Below are positions 5,316 through 11,988 of a stretch of 16,800 nt of DNA, in pieces. Position 1 is the stretch's first letter. Each line of letters begins with the position of its first letter. The position numbers and the translations under genes were made by a program. The notes below the pieces were generated by a model. It made no database searches, was not told where the DNA came from, and saw only the letters and a program-made list of their open reading frames with translations. Origin of the DNA: JAMWCX01 sp964352425 (GTDB taxonomy: Bacteria > Omnitrophota > Gorgyraeia > 2-01-FULL-45-10); contig CAYGRZ010000034.1 of NCBI GenBank assembly GCA_964352425.1, positions 1 through 16,800 on the forward strand, in the 5' to 3' direction.

Positions 5316-7912
5316 AGATAGCCGCTAAAATAAGCCTGTCTTTCCTGGTCACGGGTGTCATTCTTACCACCGCCGGCGCAACCGTTTTTTATATGATCGC
5401 CAGGAATGCCCTCCATAATGAAATAGTGCAACACCTGGATACAACCTCACAATCGAGAAAGAACCACATCGAAACGTATCTGCGGATGCTCGAGATCTCC
5501 GTGTCGCAGCTGTCTAAAAGCACTATTCTCGAGTCTTTTCTGAAAACAGTGAAGGATGATCCGCGGAGAAAAGAGGCTTTCGAGGCGGCGATGCAAAGGC
5601 TTAAAAGGACAAAAGAGGTCAATTCTTCCATATATGAGTTCCTGTTACTGGACAAGAACGGTATGGTGGTTGCCTCCAGCGGCGAGACCGGCATCGGCAG
5701 GGACAAGTCAGCGGACGCCTATTTTACGGGAGGCCAGAAAGGCGTGTACATTAAAGACGCCTATTATTCCGAGGTTATAAAAAGACCATTGATCGGCACA
5801 GCCGCTCCCGTGACGGACAGCCAGACGGGCGAGCTACTGGGAGTGCTGGCCGCAAGGGTCGAGCTCGATGATCTTAACAGGATAACCACTGACAGGACAG
5901 GCCTGGGCAAGACGGGCGAGATATATATCGTCAATAAGCACGGCTACATGATAACTCCTTCAAGGTTTTTGCAGGGCACGTTCCTGAAAAAGAAGATCGA
6001 TACCCAGAATTATAGAGCGTGCGTGTTGAAACATGATGAGGCAAAAGAGCACCCGCCGGAAATCATCGGCACGGATTATACGGGTGATGTGACGCTTGGA
6101 ACACACGCGTGCATACCAAAGATGCAATGGTCTCTCCTGACAGAGATCAATCTCGACGAAGCAAACGCGCCCTTACGGATGATGCTGGCAGTCGCGCTGG
6201 CCATAATATTTTTGGTACCATTGGCAGCATGGCTGGCAGGTGTGATCGTTTCCAGTGCCATCACCGCGCCGATCCACCGGCTGCATAGGGGCACCGAGAT
6301 AATAGGCTCCGGCGACCTGGATCATAAGGTCGGCACTCCTGCCAGGGACGAGATAGGCCAGCTCTCGAGGGCGTTCGACACGATGACGGACGACCTCAAA
6401 AAGAAGATCATCTCGATCGACATGCTCAATAAAGAGATCACCGAACGCAAGCAGGCGCAGAAGGCATTAAAAGAAGCAAAGGCGTTTACCGAAAGTACAT
6501 TAAACGCCATTACTGATATCTTCTACTCATTTGATTTGAGCGGCAAATTCTTAAGCTGGAATAAAACTTTTAGCAGAGTTTCCGGCTATAGCGATCAAGA
6601 GTTGTCTTCGAAGAAGCCGACAGATTTCTTTTCAGGTGAAGATATTAAACGTATTGCCGAGGCTGTTGAGAGGATATATAAAGAAGGTACTTCAAAGGTA
6701 GAGGCTAATTTTGTCTTAAAAGATGGAAGGCAGATTCCCTTCGAGTTTACCGGTTCAATACTTAAGGACAGCAAGGGCAATATCATTGGTTTTTCCGGAA
6801 CTGGCAGAGACCTTACCGAGCGCAAAGATGCGGAGAAGAAGGTGGCCGAGGCGATGGAGGCCAAGAGCAAGTTCCTGTCGATGGTCTCGCATGAGCTCAG
6901 GACGCCAATGACCGCCATTAAGGAGGGTATAGGTATTGTGCTTGACGGCTCGGCAGGAAGCATCAATGAAGAGCAGAAGGACTTCCTCGATACCGCAAAG
7001 CGCAACGTCGACAGGCTCTCGCGCCTCATAAACGATGTCCTCGACTACCAGAGGCTTGAGGCCGGCAGGACGACGTTTGTCATGAAGCGCGGCAGCATAG
7101 GTGCGCTCGTGGATGACGTTGTGAAGGTGATGCTGCCGGCGGCCAGAGGTAAAAACCTGGCGCTTGAAACGCGTATCGAGCCGGGCTTGCCGGATACCTT
7201 TTTCGATATGGACAAGCTTACCCAGGTCCTTATTAATTTTATCAATAACGCCGTCAAGTTCACCGATACGGGCTCAGTGTCGGTCGCGGCCTCCAGGGAC
7301 GCGGATAGCATCGTAGTTTCGGTCACCGATACGGGCGTCGGCATAAAGGAAGAGGATATACCAAAGCTCTTCCAGGACTTCTCGCAGCTCGACGAGGGCA
7401 GGGCGAGAAAGAATGGTTCTACCGGCCTCGGGCTTGCGATATCTAAGAAGATAATCGAGGGGCATCATGGTGATGTTTGGGTGGAGTCGGAGCCCGGCAA
7501 GGGCTCCGAGTTCAAATTAACGATACCTATCAGGATCAAATTCAGGGTGTTGGTTATCGATGACGATAAGGATGTGCTGGACGTTTGCAAGAAAGTGCTC
7601 AAAAAGGAAGACTACGAGGTCGCCTGCTCGGAAAGCGGCCTTAAAGGCCTCGAGATGGCACAGAAAGACAGGCCCGACATCCTTATCCTCGACATGAGGC
7701 TGGGGGATATAAACGGATACGAGATCATCGGCCGCCTGAGGAGTAGTAAAGAGATGGCAACGATACCGATCCTTGCCATGTCGGGTTATATCGAGGAACT
7801 CGGCAAGCTCGAAGATAAGCGCGAGGATTCGGCGTTATTGTCAATTGCGAAACCGTTTAAGCTCGAAGAGATGGCGGCGATGGTGCGGGGGCTGTTGAAG
7901 CAGGGAGCGTGA
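5312..7912 (+). CDS. Membrane hybrid histidine kinase: Cache - HAMP - PAS - HisKA - ATPase - receiver
   Basis: This encodes 866 residues. TM1 (about 8-30) and TM2 (about 289-313) flank a roughly 255-residue periplasmic region. That region has Cache-type features, including D-A-Y-F-T-G-G, the K-x-P-L-I-G-T-A-A-P-V strand and G-K-T-G-E-I-Y-I-V-N. A HAMP domain (about 314-368, with P-I-x-R-L and D-E-I-G-Q-L) connects to a PAS domain (about 390-505). H527 lies in SHELRTPMTA; N646, D673-T-G-V-G-I and G-L-G-L form an intact ATP site. The C-terminal receiver has D750-752, D794, Ser824 in the M-S-G-Y motif and K847. AAGGGA precedes the ATG, which overlaps the stop of the receiver at 4887. The periplasmic Cache domain suggests sensing of a small external ligand; its identity cannot be read here. 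The PAS segment is clearly richer in A+T than the flanking HAMP and kinase regions, suggesting domain exchange. Confidence 0.94.
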   Translation: MKIAAKISLSFLVTGVILTTAGATVFYMIARNALHNEIVQHLDTTSQSRKNHIETYLRMLEISVSQLSKSTILESFLKTVKDDPRRKEAFEAAMQRLKRTKEVNSSIYEFLLLDKNGMVVASSGETGIGRDKSADAYFTGGQKGVYIKDAYYSEVIKRPLIGTAAPVTDSQTGELLGVLAARVELDDLNRITTDRTGLGKTGEIYIVNKHGYMITPSRFLQGTFLKKKIDTQNYRACVLKHDEAKEHPPEIIGTDYTGDVTLGTHACIPKMQWSLLTEINLDEANAPLRMMLAVALAIIFLVPLAAWLAGVIVSSAITAPIHRLHRGTEIIGSGDLDHKVGTPARDEIGQLSRAFDTMTDDLKKKIISIDMLNKEITERKQAQKALKEAKAFTESTLNAITDIFYSFDLSGKFLSWNKTFSRVSGYSDQELSSKKPTDFFSGEDIKRIAEAVERIYKEGTSKVEANFVLKDGRQIPFEFTGSILKDSKGNIIGFSGTGRDLTERKDAEKKVAEAMEAKSKFLSMVSHELRTPMTAIKEGIGIVLDGSAGSINEEQKDFLDTAKRNVDRLSRLINDVLDYQRLEAGRTTFVMKRGSIGALVDDVVKVMLPAARGKNLALETRIEPGLPDTFFDMDKLTQVLINFINNAVKFTDTGSVSVAASRDADSIVVSVTDTGVGIKEEDIPKLFQDFSQLDEGRARKNGSTGLGLAISKKIIEGHHGDVWVESEPGKGSEFKLTIPIRIKFRVLVIDDDKDVLDVCKKVLKKEDYEVACSESGLKGLEMAQKDRPDILILDMRLGDINGYEIIGRLRSSKEMATIPILAMSGYIEELGKLEDKREDSALLSIAKPFKLEEMAAMVRGLLKQGA

Positions 7913-7913
7913 T

Positions 7914-7930
7914 TCGTGGATCGTGGATCG
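7914..7930 (+). repeat. Short tandem repeat before a receiver start
   Basis: TCGTGGA occurs twice in tandem (7914-7920 and 7921-7927), followed by a partial third unit TCG. The repeat fills the gap between the stop of the membrane kinase and the ATG at 7932. It is similar in style to the tandem units at 9760-9792. No function is visible. Confidence 0.6.
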
Positions 7931-7931
7931 T

Positions 7932-8297
7932 ATGAATAAAATACTCGTAGTCGATGACGAGCCCGACATCCTTAAAGTGGTCGTCTTCAGGCTGAAGAAG
8001 GCGGGCTACGAAGTTACCCAGGCGGCGCTCGGCAAAGAAGCGCTTGTCTTCCTGAAGGCCGGGAAGCCGGACCTCGCTGTTCTCGATTACCGCCTGCCGG
8101 ACATGAGCGGCATAGATATCGCCAAAGTAATGAGGGCGGATGACGCTCTTAAGAGGGTCCCTATAATTCTGCTGACCGCCTCCAGCGGCGAGAACATGGC
8201 CGTTGCGGTTAAAGAGACCCATATTGATGCATACATAAAGAAGCCGTTCGATCCGGACGAGCTGCTTGAGAAGGTACGGGAGCTGGTCGGGAAATAG
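7932..8297 (+). CDS. Single-domain response regulator (clade A)
   Basis: This is a 121-residue receiver and little else. D8/D9 lie in V-V-D-D-E-P-D, D52 in A-V-L-D-Y-R-L-P, T82 in L-T-A-S and K104 in K-K-P-F. The ATG at 7932 gives the family's normal start (MNKILVVDDEP); the in-frame GTG at 7923 would add only three residues. Neither has a convincing ribosome site. The nearest purine run is GGGAG at 7903-7907, within the end of the kinase gene, and the tandem repeat lies between. It may be translated at reduced efficiency or by re-initiation after the membrane kinase. It is probably a diffusible acceptor or sink for that kinase (inference from position). Confidence 0.9.
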   Translation: MNKILVVDDEPDILKVVVFRLKKAGYEVTQAALGKEALVFLKAGKPDLAVLDYRLPDMSGIDIAKVMRADDALKRVPIILLTASSGENMAVAVKETHIDAYIKKPFDPDELLEKVRELVGK

Positions 8298-8317
8298 TGG
8301 TATCGTGAAAGAAAAAT

Positions 8318-8339
8318 GCCGCACTCGTAAGAGTGCGGC
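8318..8339 (+). promoter_or_regulatory. Perfect hairpin with GTAA loop in the intergenic leader
   Basis: Nine-base perfect arms (8318-8326 and 8331-8339) enclose the tetraloop GTAA, a GNRA type, so the RNA hairpin would be very stable. It ends five bases before the ATG at 8344 and 17 bases before the preferred ATG at 8356. No T-tract follows, so intrinsic termination is unlikely. It may affect translation or mRNA processing between two receiver genes. Confidence 0.65.
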
Positions 8340-8355
8340 CGAAATGGAAAACAAT

Positions 8356-8724
8356 ATGCCAAAAAAGATACTCGTAGTCGATGACGAAGACGATGTCCTT
8401 AAAGTAGTCCAAAAAAGGCTTGGTGACGCCGGGTATGAAGTCCTGACGGCTCGCGACGGGCAGGATGGGCTGGAAAAAGCCCGTAAGGAGTCGCCGGACC
8501 TGATAATCCTGGACCTGATGCTCCCGAAGATGGACGGATATAAGGTTTGCGCAATGCTTAAAGGCGATGTGCGATATGTGAAGATTCCTATAATCGTGCT
8601 GACCGCCCGTGCTCAGGAGACCGATGAAAAACTCGGCTACGAATGCGGCGCCGACGCCTTCTTTACCAAGCCCTTCCAGCATGAAGCAGTAGTAGCTAAG
8701 ATAAAGGAATTATTAAAAGAGTAG
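8356..8724 (+). CDS. Single-domain response regulator (clade A)
   Basis: This is a 122-residue receiver: D9/D10 in V-V-D-D-E-D-D, D53 in I-I-L-D-L-M-L-P-K-M-D-G, T83 in V-L-T-A-R and K105 in F-T-K-P-F. The start at 8356 is chosen because MPKKILVVDD matches the paralogues at 4429 and 4887. An in-frame ATG at 8344 would add MENN and is possible. Upstream lies a stable hairpin, and there is no clear ribosome site, so initiation may be coupled or controlled. It is the closest relative in the window of the receiver at 4887, so the unit receiver-membrane kinase-receiver is flanked by sister copies. It probably shares kinases with that sister. Confidence 0.92.
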   Translation: MPKKILVVDDEDDVLKVVQKRLGDAGYEVLTARDGQDGLEKARKESPDLIILDLMLPKMDGYKVCAMLKGDVRYVKIPIIVLTARAQETDEKLGYECGADAFFTKPFQHEAVVAKIKELLKE

Positions 8725-8732
8725 AACTTGTC

Positions 8733-8972
8733 GTGCTCCAGAAGGAAAAGGCGGACCCGGTGATATTGGACAAGAAGATGCCCGGTATCGGCGGACAGGG
8801 AGCATTGAACGGATTTAAGAAGATGGGGCTCGCCGTCCCGGTGATCATACTGACGGGCTCGATAGACCTGTCCGAAGATAATGCTACCGAGATGGGCTGC
8901 GCGGCGATATTGAATAAGCCGATCGACCTGAATGTGCTACTGGAGACGATTAATAGGGTATTGGATAAGTAG
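8733..8972 (+). pseudogene. Receiver-domain C-terminal half (5'-truncated response regulator)
   Basis: This reading frame of 79 residues from GTG 8733 begins in the middle of a receiver fold. It has the phospho-acceptor strand V-I-L-D-K-K-M-P-G, the switch motif I-I-L-T-G-S, and the lysine in L-N-K-P-I-D, ending L-L-E-T-I-N-R-V-L-D-K. The first beta strand, alpha-1, beta-2 and the acidic metal-binding pair are missing, about 45 residues. There is no ribosome site and only eight bases separate it from the previous receiver, whose frame differs. A remnant of a duplicated receiver is most likely; an expressed half-domain is possible but could not bind Mg2+ normally. The surviving half does not match the 8356 gene closely, so it is not a simple partial copy of its neighbour. 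Confidence 0.7.
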
Positions 8973-8984
8973 AAATGCGGATGA

Positions 8985-9039
8985 GATTGCTTCGCCCCGC
9001 TTCCTGCCTGCCGGCAGGCAGGCGTGGGGCCGCAATGAC
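8985..9039 (+). repeat. Dispersed palindromic repeat, copy 2, with nested 20-base palindrome
   Basis: The element starts GATTGCTTCG and ends CGCAATGAC, as at 2368 and 9812. In its middle, 9003-9022 is a perfect 20-base palindrome built from CCTGCCTGCC and its complement. CCCCGC/GTGGGG segments outside it extend the pairing. It lies in the gap before the kinase at 9069, 30 bases from the start codon. Confidence 0.8.
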
Positions 9040-9068
9040 ACGATTAACTCGAAATGAGGGCTCCGGTT

Positions 9069-9761
9069 ATGTCCAAAGAACACGAGCTTAGTGGTATTGC
9101 CCGCATCTTCGCGCATGACCTCAATAATCTCCTTGCGGTCATGACGGGGTATTTTGACCTCGCCATGTTGGAGATGGAGGGCTTTCCGGAAACGATACAG
9201 GAAGGGCTGCCGATAGCCAGGCAGTGCGCCTCAGAGGCCGGGTCGCTCGTCTCCGACTTCTACGACATGATCGCGATGGAAGCAAAGCGGCTGGTACTCA
9301 ACCGGGAAAAGACGGATATGCGGGGTCTTGTTTCAGGTATCATCAAGAAAGACGCGCTTCCGAAGGCTAAGGGCGCCGGCGTTACGCTTGTCTGGCTCGA
9401 TGAGGGAGGACCGTTATTCTGCGACGTCGATAAGAGACTCATATCAAAAGCGGCCTCAAACCTGATAACGGCCGCTATTAGAGGTACGTCCGAAGGCGGG
9501 CGGGTTGAAGTTTCGGCCGGCCGCGCCGGCAACAGCGTTACGATAACGGTCAAAGATACGGGCCTTCCGGTTCCGCCGGAATACAGGGAAAAGATATTTA
9601 AGAAAGATTCGCTGGAAGAGGTATCAAAGACAACGCTGAAGAAGAGGGCCGGCCTTGAGCTGATCTTCTCGGCTCTCGCGGTCAAAGCGCACGGCGGCGG
9701 TGTCCGGGTCGAGTCTGAGGGCAAGAAGAATGTCTTTATTATAACGATCCCGAAACAGTGA
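9069..9761 (+). CDS. Small sensor-less histidine kinase homologue with eroded ATP site
   Basis: This encodes 230 residues with no sensor or membrane segment. H16 lies in A-H-D-L-N-N-L-L, the phosphoacceptor motif of the NtrB-like HDxNN group. A helical dimerization region follows to about residue 90. The ATPase-like part (about 115-230) keeps N131 in S-N-L-I-T but has A in place of the second N-box Asn. It has D163-T-G-L-P-V where D-x-G-x-G is expected, and R-A-G-L-E-L where G-x-G-L-G-L is expected. It may be inactive as a kinase and act as a phosphatase, a phosphotransfer (Hpt-like) dimer or a scaffold. ATG 9069 is preferred over ATG 9054 because GAGGG (9056-9060) lies eight bases before it. 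It opens the second regulator block and would be the natural upstream partner of the REC-GGDEF and the receivers that follow. Confidence 0.85.
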   Translation: MSKEHELSGIARIFAHDLNNLLAVMTGYFDLAMLEMEGFPETIQEGLPIARQCASEAGSLVSDFYDMIAMEAKRLVLNREKTDMRGLVSGIIKKDALPKAKGAGVTLVWLDEGGPLFCDVDKRLISKAASNLITAAIRGTSEGGRVEVSAGRAGNSVTITVKDTGLPVPPEYREKIFKKDSLEEVSKTTLKKRAGLELIFSALAVKAHGGGVRVESEGKKNVFIITIPKQ

Positions 9762-9792
9762 TTGCGGATTGCCGAATGCGGATTGCGGAATG
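9760..9792 (+). repeat. Degenerate tandem repeat at the end of the small kinase gene
   Basis: Units resembling GATTGCGGAATG are repeated two to three times with small changes. GCGGATTGC occurs exactly at 9764-9772 and 9778-9786. The repeat begins on the last two bases of the kinase stop codon and is followed by the palindromic element at 9812. It is probably a mobile or slippage-derived filler; no coding potential is seen. Confidence 0.65.
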
Positions 9793-9811
9793 ATGTTTTT
9801 ACGCGGCGTGG

Positions 9812-9871
9812 GATTGCTTCGGTTGCCTTCCCTCGACTTCGCTCGGGACAGGTCGGCAACCTCGCAATGAC
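9812..9871 (+). repeat. Dispersed palindromic repeat, copy 3, composite
   Basis: The outer ends GATTGCTTCG and CGCAATGACC match copies 1 and 2. Inside, GGTTGCC/GGCAACC arms pair, and within those CCCTCGACTTCGCTCGGG forms a further hairpin. Its core TCGACTTCGCTC differs by one base from the core of the kaiB-downstream element (394-405), so two repeat families appear nested. It ends 15 bases before the ATG of the diguanylate cyclase gene, leaving just room for its ribosome site. Confidence 0.8.
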
Positions 9872-9885
9872 CATAAGGTGTGAAT

Positions 9886-10761
9886 ATGGCCAAAAGCAGG
9901 ATACTCCTTATAGAAGACGAAAAGCCGTTCGCCCGGATGGTAAAGCTTGGGCTCGAGCGGATGGGCAGATACAGGGTTCTCGTGGAGAATAACAGCGCCG
10001 GCGGTTTCACTGCCGCGAAGAGAGACCGTCCGGATCTGGTACTTCTGGATATAATGATGCCCGGGATGGATGGGATAGATTTAAGAAAGAAGCTGGCCGG
10101 GAATGCTTCCACAGCGGCGATTCCCGTCATATTCCTGACGGGAAGAAGCAGGGTTTCCGACAAGGTGAGCGGCCTGGCCGCCGGGGTGGACGATTATATC
10201 GTTAAGCCGGTCGCGCTCCAGGAGCTCTCCGCGCGGATAGATTCCGTACTGAAGAGAAGAAAGTTCTACGAGGGCATCTCCATGTCGGATGCGCTTACAG
10301 GCCTCTATAATATCCATTATTTCAGGAAAGAGTTGGCAAGATTTTTTGCCATGTCGAGACGGTATAAGGGGATATTCTCGCTTGCGATACTGGACGTCGA
10401 TAACCTCAAGGCCATTAACGATACCTACGGCCACGCCTCCGGCGACGCCGTCCTGAGAAAGGTCGCGGCGATATTGAAGAGGACTCTCAGGACGACGGAT
10501 GTTGTCACGCGTTATGGCGGTGACGAGTTTGCGGTGATACTTCCTCATACCGCGGGGAAGAAGGCGGGGATAGCTATGCAACGCTCGAAATACAATATAA
10601 AGAAACATATATTTATGACCGAAGGCAGGAAGGGCCGGGTTCCCGTCTCCGTGTGCGCCGGCATCGCCACATACCGCGATGATGTAAAAGATGAGGACGA
10701 ATTATTTGAGCTGGCCGATGCGTCCCTGTACAGGGGGAAGGCGCTTAAAAAACATCAGTAA
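9886..10761 (+). CDS. Response regulator diguanylate cyclase (REC-GGDEF)
   Basis: This encodes 291 residues. The receiver (about 1-122) has E10/D11, D55 in L-L-D-I-M-M-P-G-M-D-G, T85 and K107. The GGDEF domain (about 131-291) has D-A-L-T-G-L-Y-N, D170-V-D-N as metal site, N178-D and an intact GGDEF at 211-215. The inhibitory RxxD site (R202-T-T-D205) lies five residues before GGDEF, the position at which c-di-GMP gives product inhibition. It should make c-di-GMP from two GTP when phosphorylated, as PleD and WspR do. ATG 9886 is chosen because AAGGTG lies five bases upstream; the GTG at 9880 is weaker. The receiver belongs to clade B together with 10790, 11181 and 11981, and the gene follows the eroded kinase at 9069. 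This is the only complete enzymatic output domain in the window. Confidence 0.94.
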   Translation: MAKSRILLIEDEKPFARMVKLGLERMGRYRVLVENNSAGGFTAAKRDRPDLVLLDIMMPGMDGIDLRKKLAGNASTAAIPVIFLTGRSRVSDKVSGLAAGVDDYIVKPVALQELSARIDSVLKRRKFYEGISMSDALTGLYNIHYFRKELARFFAMSRRYKGIFSLAILDVDNLKAINDTYGHASGDAVLRKVAAILKRTLRTTDVVTRYGGDEFAVILPHTAGKKAGIAMQRSKYNIKKHIFMTEGRKGRVPVSVCAGIATYRDDVKDEDELFELADASLYRGKALKKHQ

Positions 10762-10789
10762 CCGGGCATAGTCTAAGGAGGGGGCATGA

Positions 10790-11164
10790 ATGAAAAAGAT
10801 ACTGATAATCGATGACGAAAAGGACCTCTGCTTTTTTCTCAAAGCCAACCTTGAATCGGATGGCCAGTACAGTGTCATCGCTGCAACAGACGGCAAGGCC
10901 GGCCTCCATGCTGCCAGGCACCACACTCCGGACCTCATCCTTCTCGATGTGGTGATGCCCGGGGTGGACGGCTTAGAGGTATTGAAGAAACTAAAAGAAG
11001 ATGAGAAGACGATGTCCATCCCGGTTGTCATGCTGACCGGCATGGGAGACGAAGAGGTGAGGCTTAAAGCGCTGGGGTATTTCAACGATGATTACATAGT
11101 GAAGCCGGTTACGCTGGGTTTCTTAAAGTCCAGGATACAAGATATCCTCATGAAAAAAAGATAG
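10790..11164 (+). CDS. Single-domain response regulator (clade B)
   Basis: This is a 124-residue receiver: D8/D9, D53 in L-L-D-V-V-M-P-G-V-D-G, T83 in M-L-T-G, and K105 in I-V-K-P-V. AAGGAGG (10775-10782) gives a strong ribosome site seven bases before the ATG; an ATG at 10786 in another frame ends after nine codons. The G-Q-Y-S-V pattern after alpha-1 and the D-Y-I-V-K-P-V ending are shared with the receivers at 9886 and 11181, marking a tandem-duplicated group. With no effector domain it probably shuttles or absorbs phosphate between the diguanylate cyclase branch and the others. Confidence 0.93.
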   Translation: MKKILIIDDEKDLCFFLKANLESDGQYSVIAATDGKAGLHAARHHTPDLILLDVVMPGVDGLEVLKKLKEDEKTMSIPVVMLTGMGDEEVRLKALGYFNDDYIVKPVTLGFLKSRIQDILMKKR

Positions 11165-11180
11165 AAGGGCGGTGGCCGGT

Positions 11181-11609
11181 ATGGACAGGAAAAAGATACT
11201 GATCATTGACGACGATAAAGATTTCGCACGCATGACAAAGCTGGGCCTTGAGGCAGGCGGCGAGTACGAGGTCGTGATAGAAACCGAGGGTCCGAAGGGC
11301 TATTCCGCCGCCCTGAAGCACTCCCCGGACCTGATATTGCTTGATATCGCGATGCCGGGCACAGACGGCTTCGATGTTTTAAGATCTCTCAAGAAAAGCA
11401 ATGTGACGGCAACCATACCCGTTATCATGCTCACAGGGGTGGCCAGTGACCAGGCAAAGATCAGGGCCATGAAGTTATATAACGAGGGATACATCGTAAA
11501 ACCGGTTGCCGCTCCGGCGCTGAAGGCACAGATACGGGAGGTATTGAAGCTGTGCCCGGGTAAGATGCCGGAAAAAAAAGCAAAGACCGCATGCCCGAAA
11601 AGAACATAG
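11181..11609 (+). CDS. Single-domain response regulator (clade B), possibly the first half of a split tandem receiver
   Basis: This encodes 142 residues. D10-D12 lie in I-I-D-D-D, D55 in L-L-D-I-A-M-P-G-T-D-G, T85 in M-L-T-G and K107 in I-V-K-P-V. The ATG at 11181 is chosen over GTG 11172 because it gives MDRKKILIIDDD, matching the paralogue at 11981, with a purine-rich site (GAAGGG, 11164-11169) upstream. After the fold comes a lysine-rich tail ending P-E-K-K-A-K-T-A-C-P-K-R-T. That tail contains a run of eight A (11572-11579). A +1 (or -2) shift there would join this protein to the receiver fragment that follows, giving a REC-REC protein. As read, it is a complete single receiver. Confidence 0.9.
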   Translation: MDRKKILIIDDDKDFARMTKLGLEAGGEYEVVIETEGPKGYSAALKHSPDLILLDIAMPGTDGFDVLRSLKKSNVTATIPVIMLTGVASDQAKIRAMKLYNEGYIVKPVAAPALKAQIREVLKLCPGKMPEKKAKTACPKRT

Positions 11610-11631
11610 ATCGGGCGCTGCAAAAGTACTT

Positions 11632-11988
11632 GTGGTGGATGATGAAAGAAGGGTGTGCGACATGATAGAGGCGTTCCTGACGCCTCAGGGCTTCCGGGTC
11701 CGGACATGCTGGAATCCCGGGACGGCAGTGAAATTATTCACTGTGGAAAAACCAGATATCGTGATATTGGACCTGGTCATGCCGGGCAGGTGCTCCAGTC
11801 TGAAAGATCTAGGGACGGACGCAGTAACCGGTATATTGGCAGGCCGTTCCGTTATGTTCGTGATCTGCCCGGAACTCGAACGATGGCGGTTTAAAATGAA
11901 TTTTCTGCAAAAAGAGCCGCATGAGCGCACGCGATGGGTCGATACCTACAGATCGAAGCGCCGTGCTCGTAAGGATCGGCATGGATAA
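11632..11988 (+). pseudogene. Receiver N-terminal half, frame-broken (damaged response regulator)
   Basis: The GTG at 11632 yields 118 residues starting M-V-D-D-E-R-R. The codons before it, in the same open frame, read A-A-K-V-L-V, so the first beta strand of the receiver is present in DNA but has no start codon upstream. The fold is recognisable through alpha-1, beta-2 and the phospho-acceptor strand V-I-L-D-L-V-M-P-G. It then turns into sequence I do not recognise, with no Thr/Ser switch or K-P motif in any frame nearby. Two repairs of the 5' end are possible: a shift at the A8 run upstream, or one lost base after the ATG at 11591 (MPEKNIDRA...). The frame overlaps the next gene by 8 bases (ATGGATAA), so it may still be translated and coupled. 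A decaying receiver is the simplest reading. Confidence 0.65.

Noticed and set aside
8266..8355. Longer N-terminus for the receiver at 8356
   Set aside because: It would run through the end of the previous receiver and the hairpin; the extra residues have no counterpart in the paralogues.
7914..9792. CRISPR-like array from the short repeats at 7914, 9760 and similar sites
   Set aside because: Units are 7-12 bases, tandem and without regular unique spacers, and no cas gene is present.
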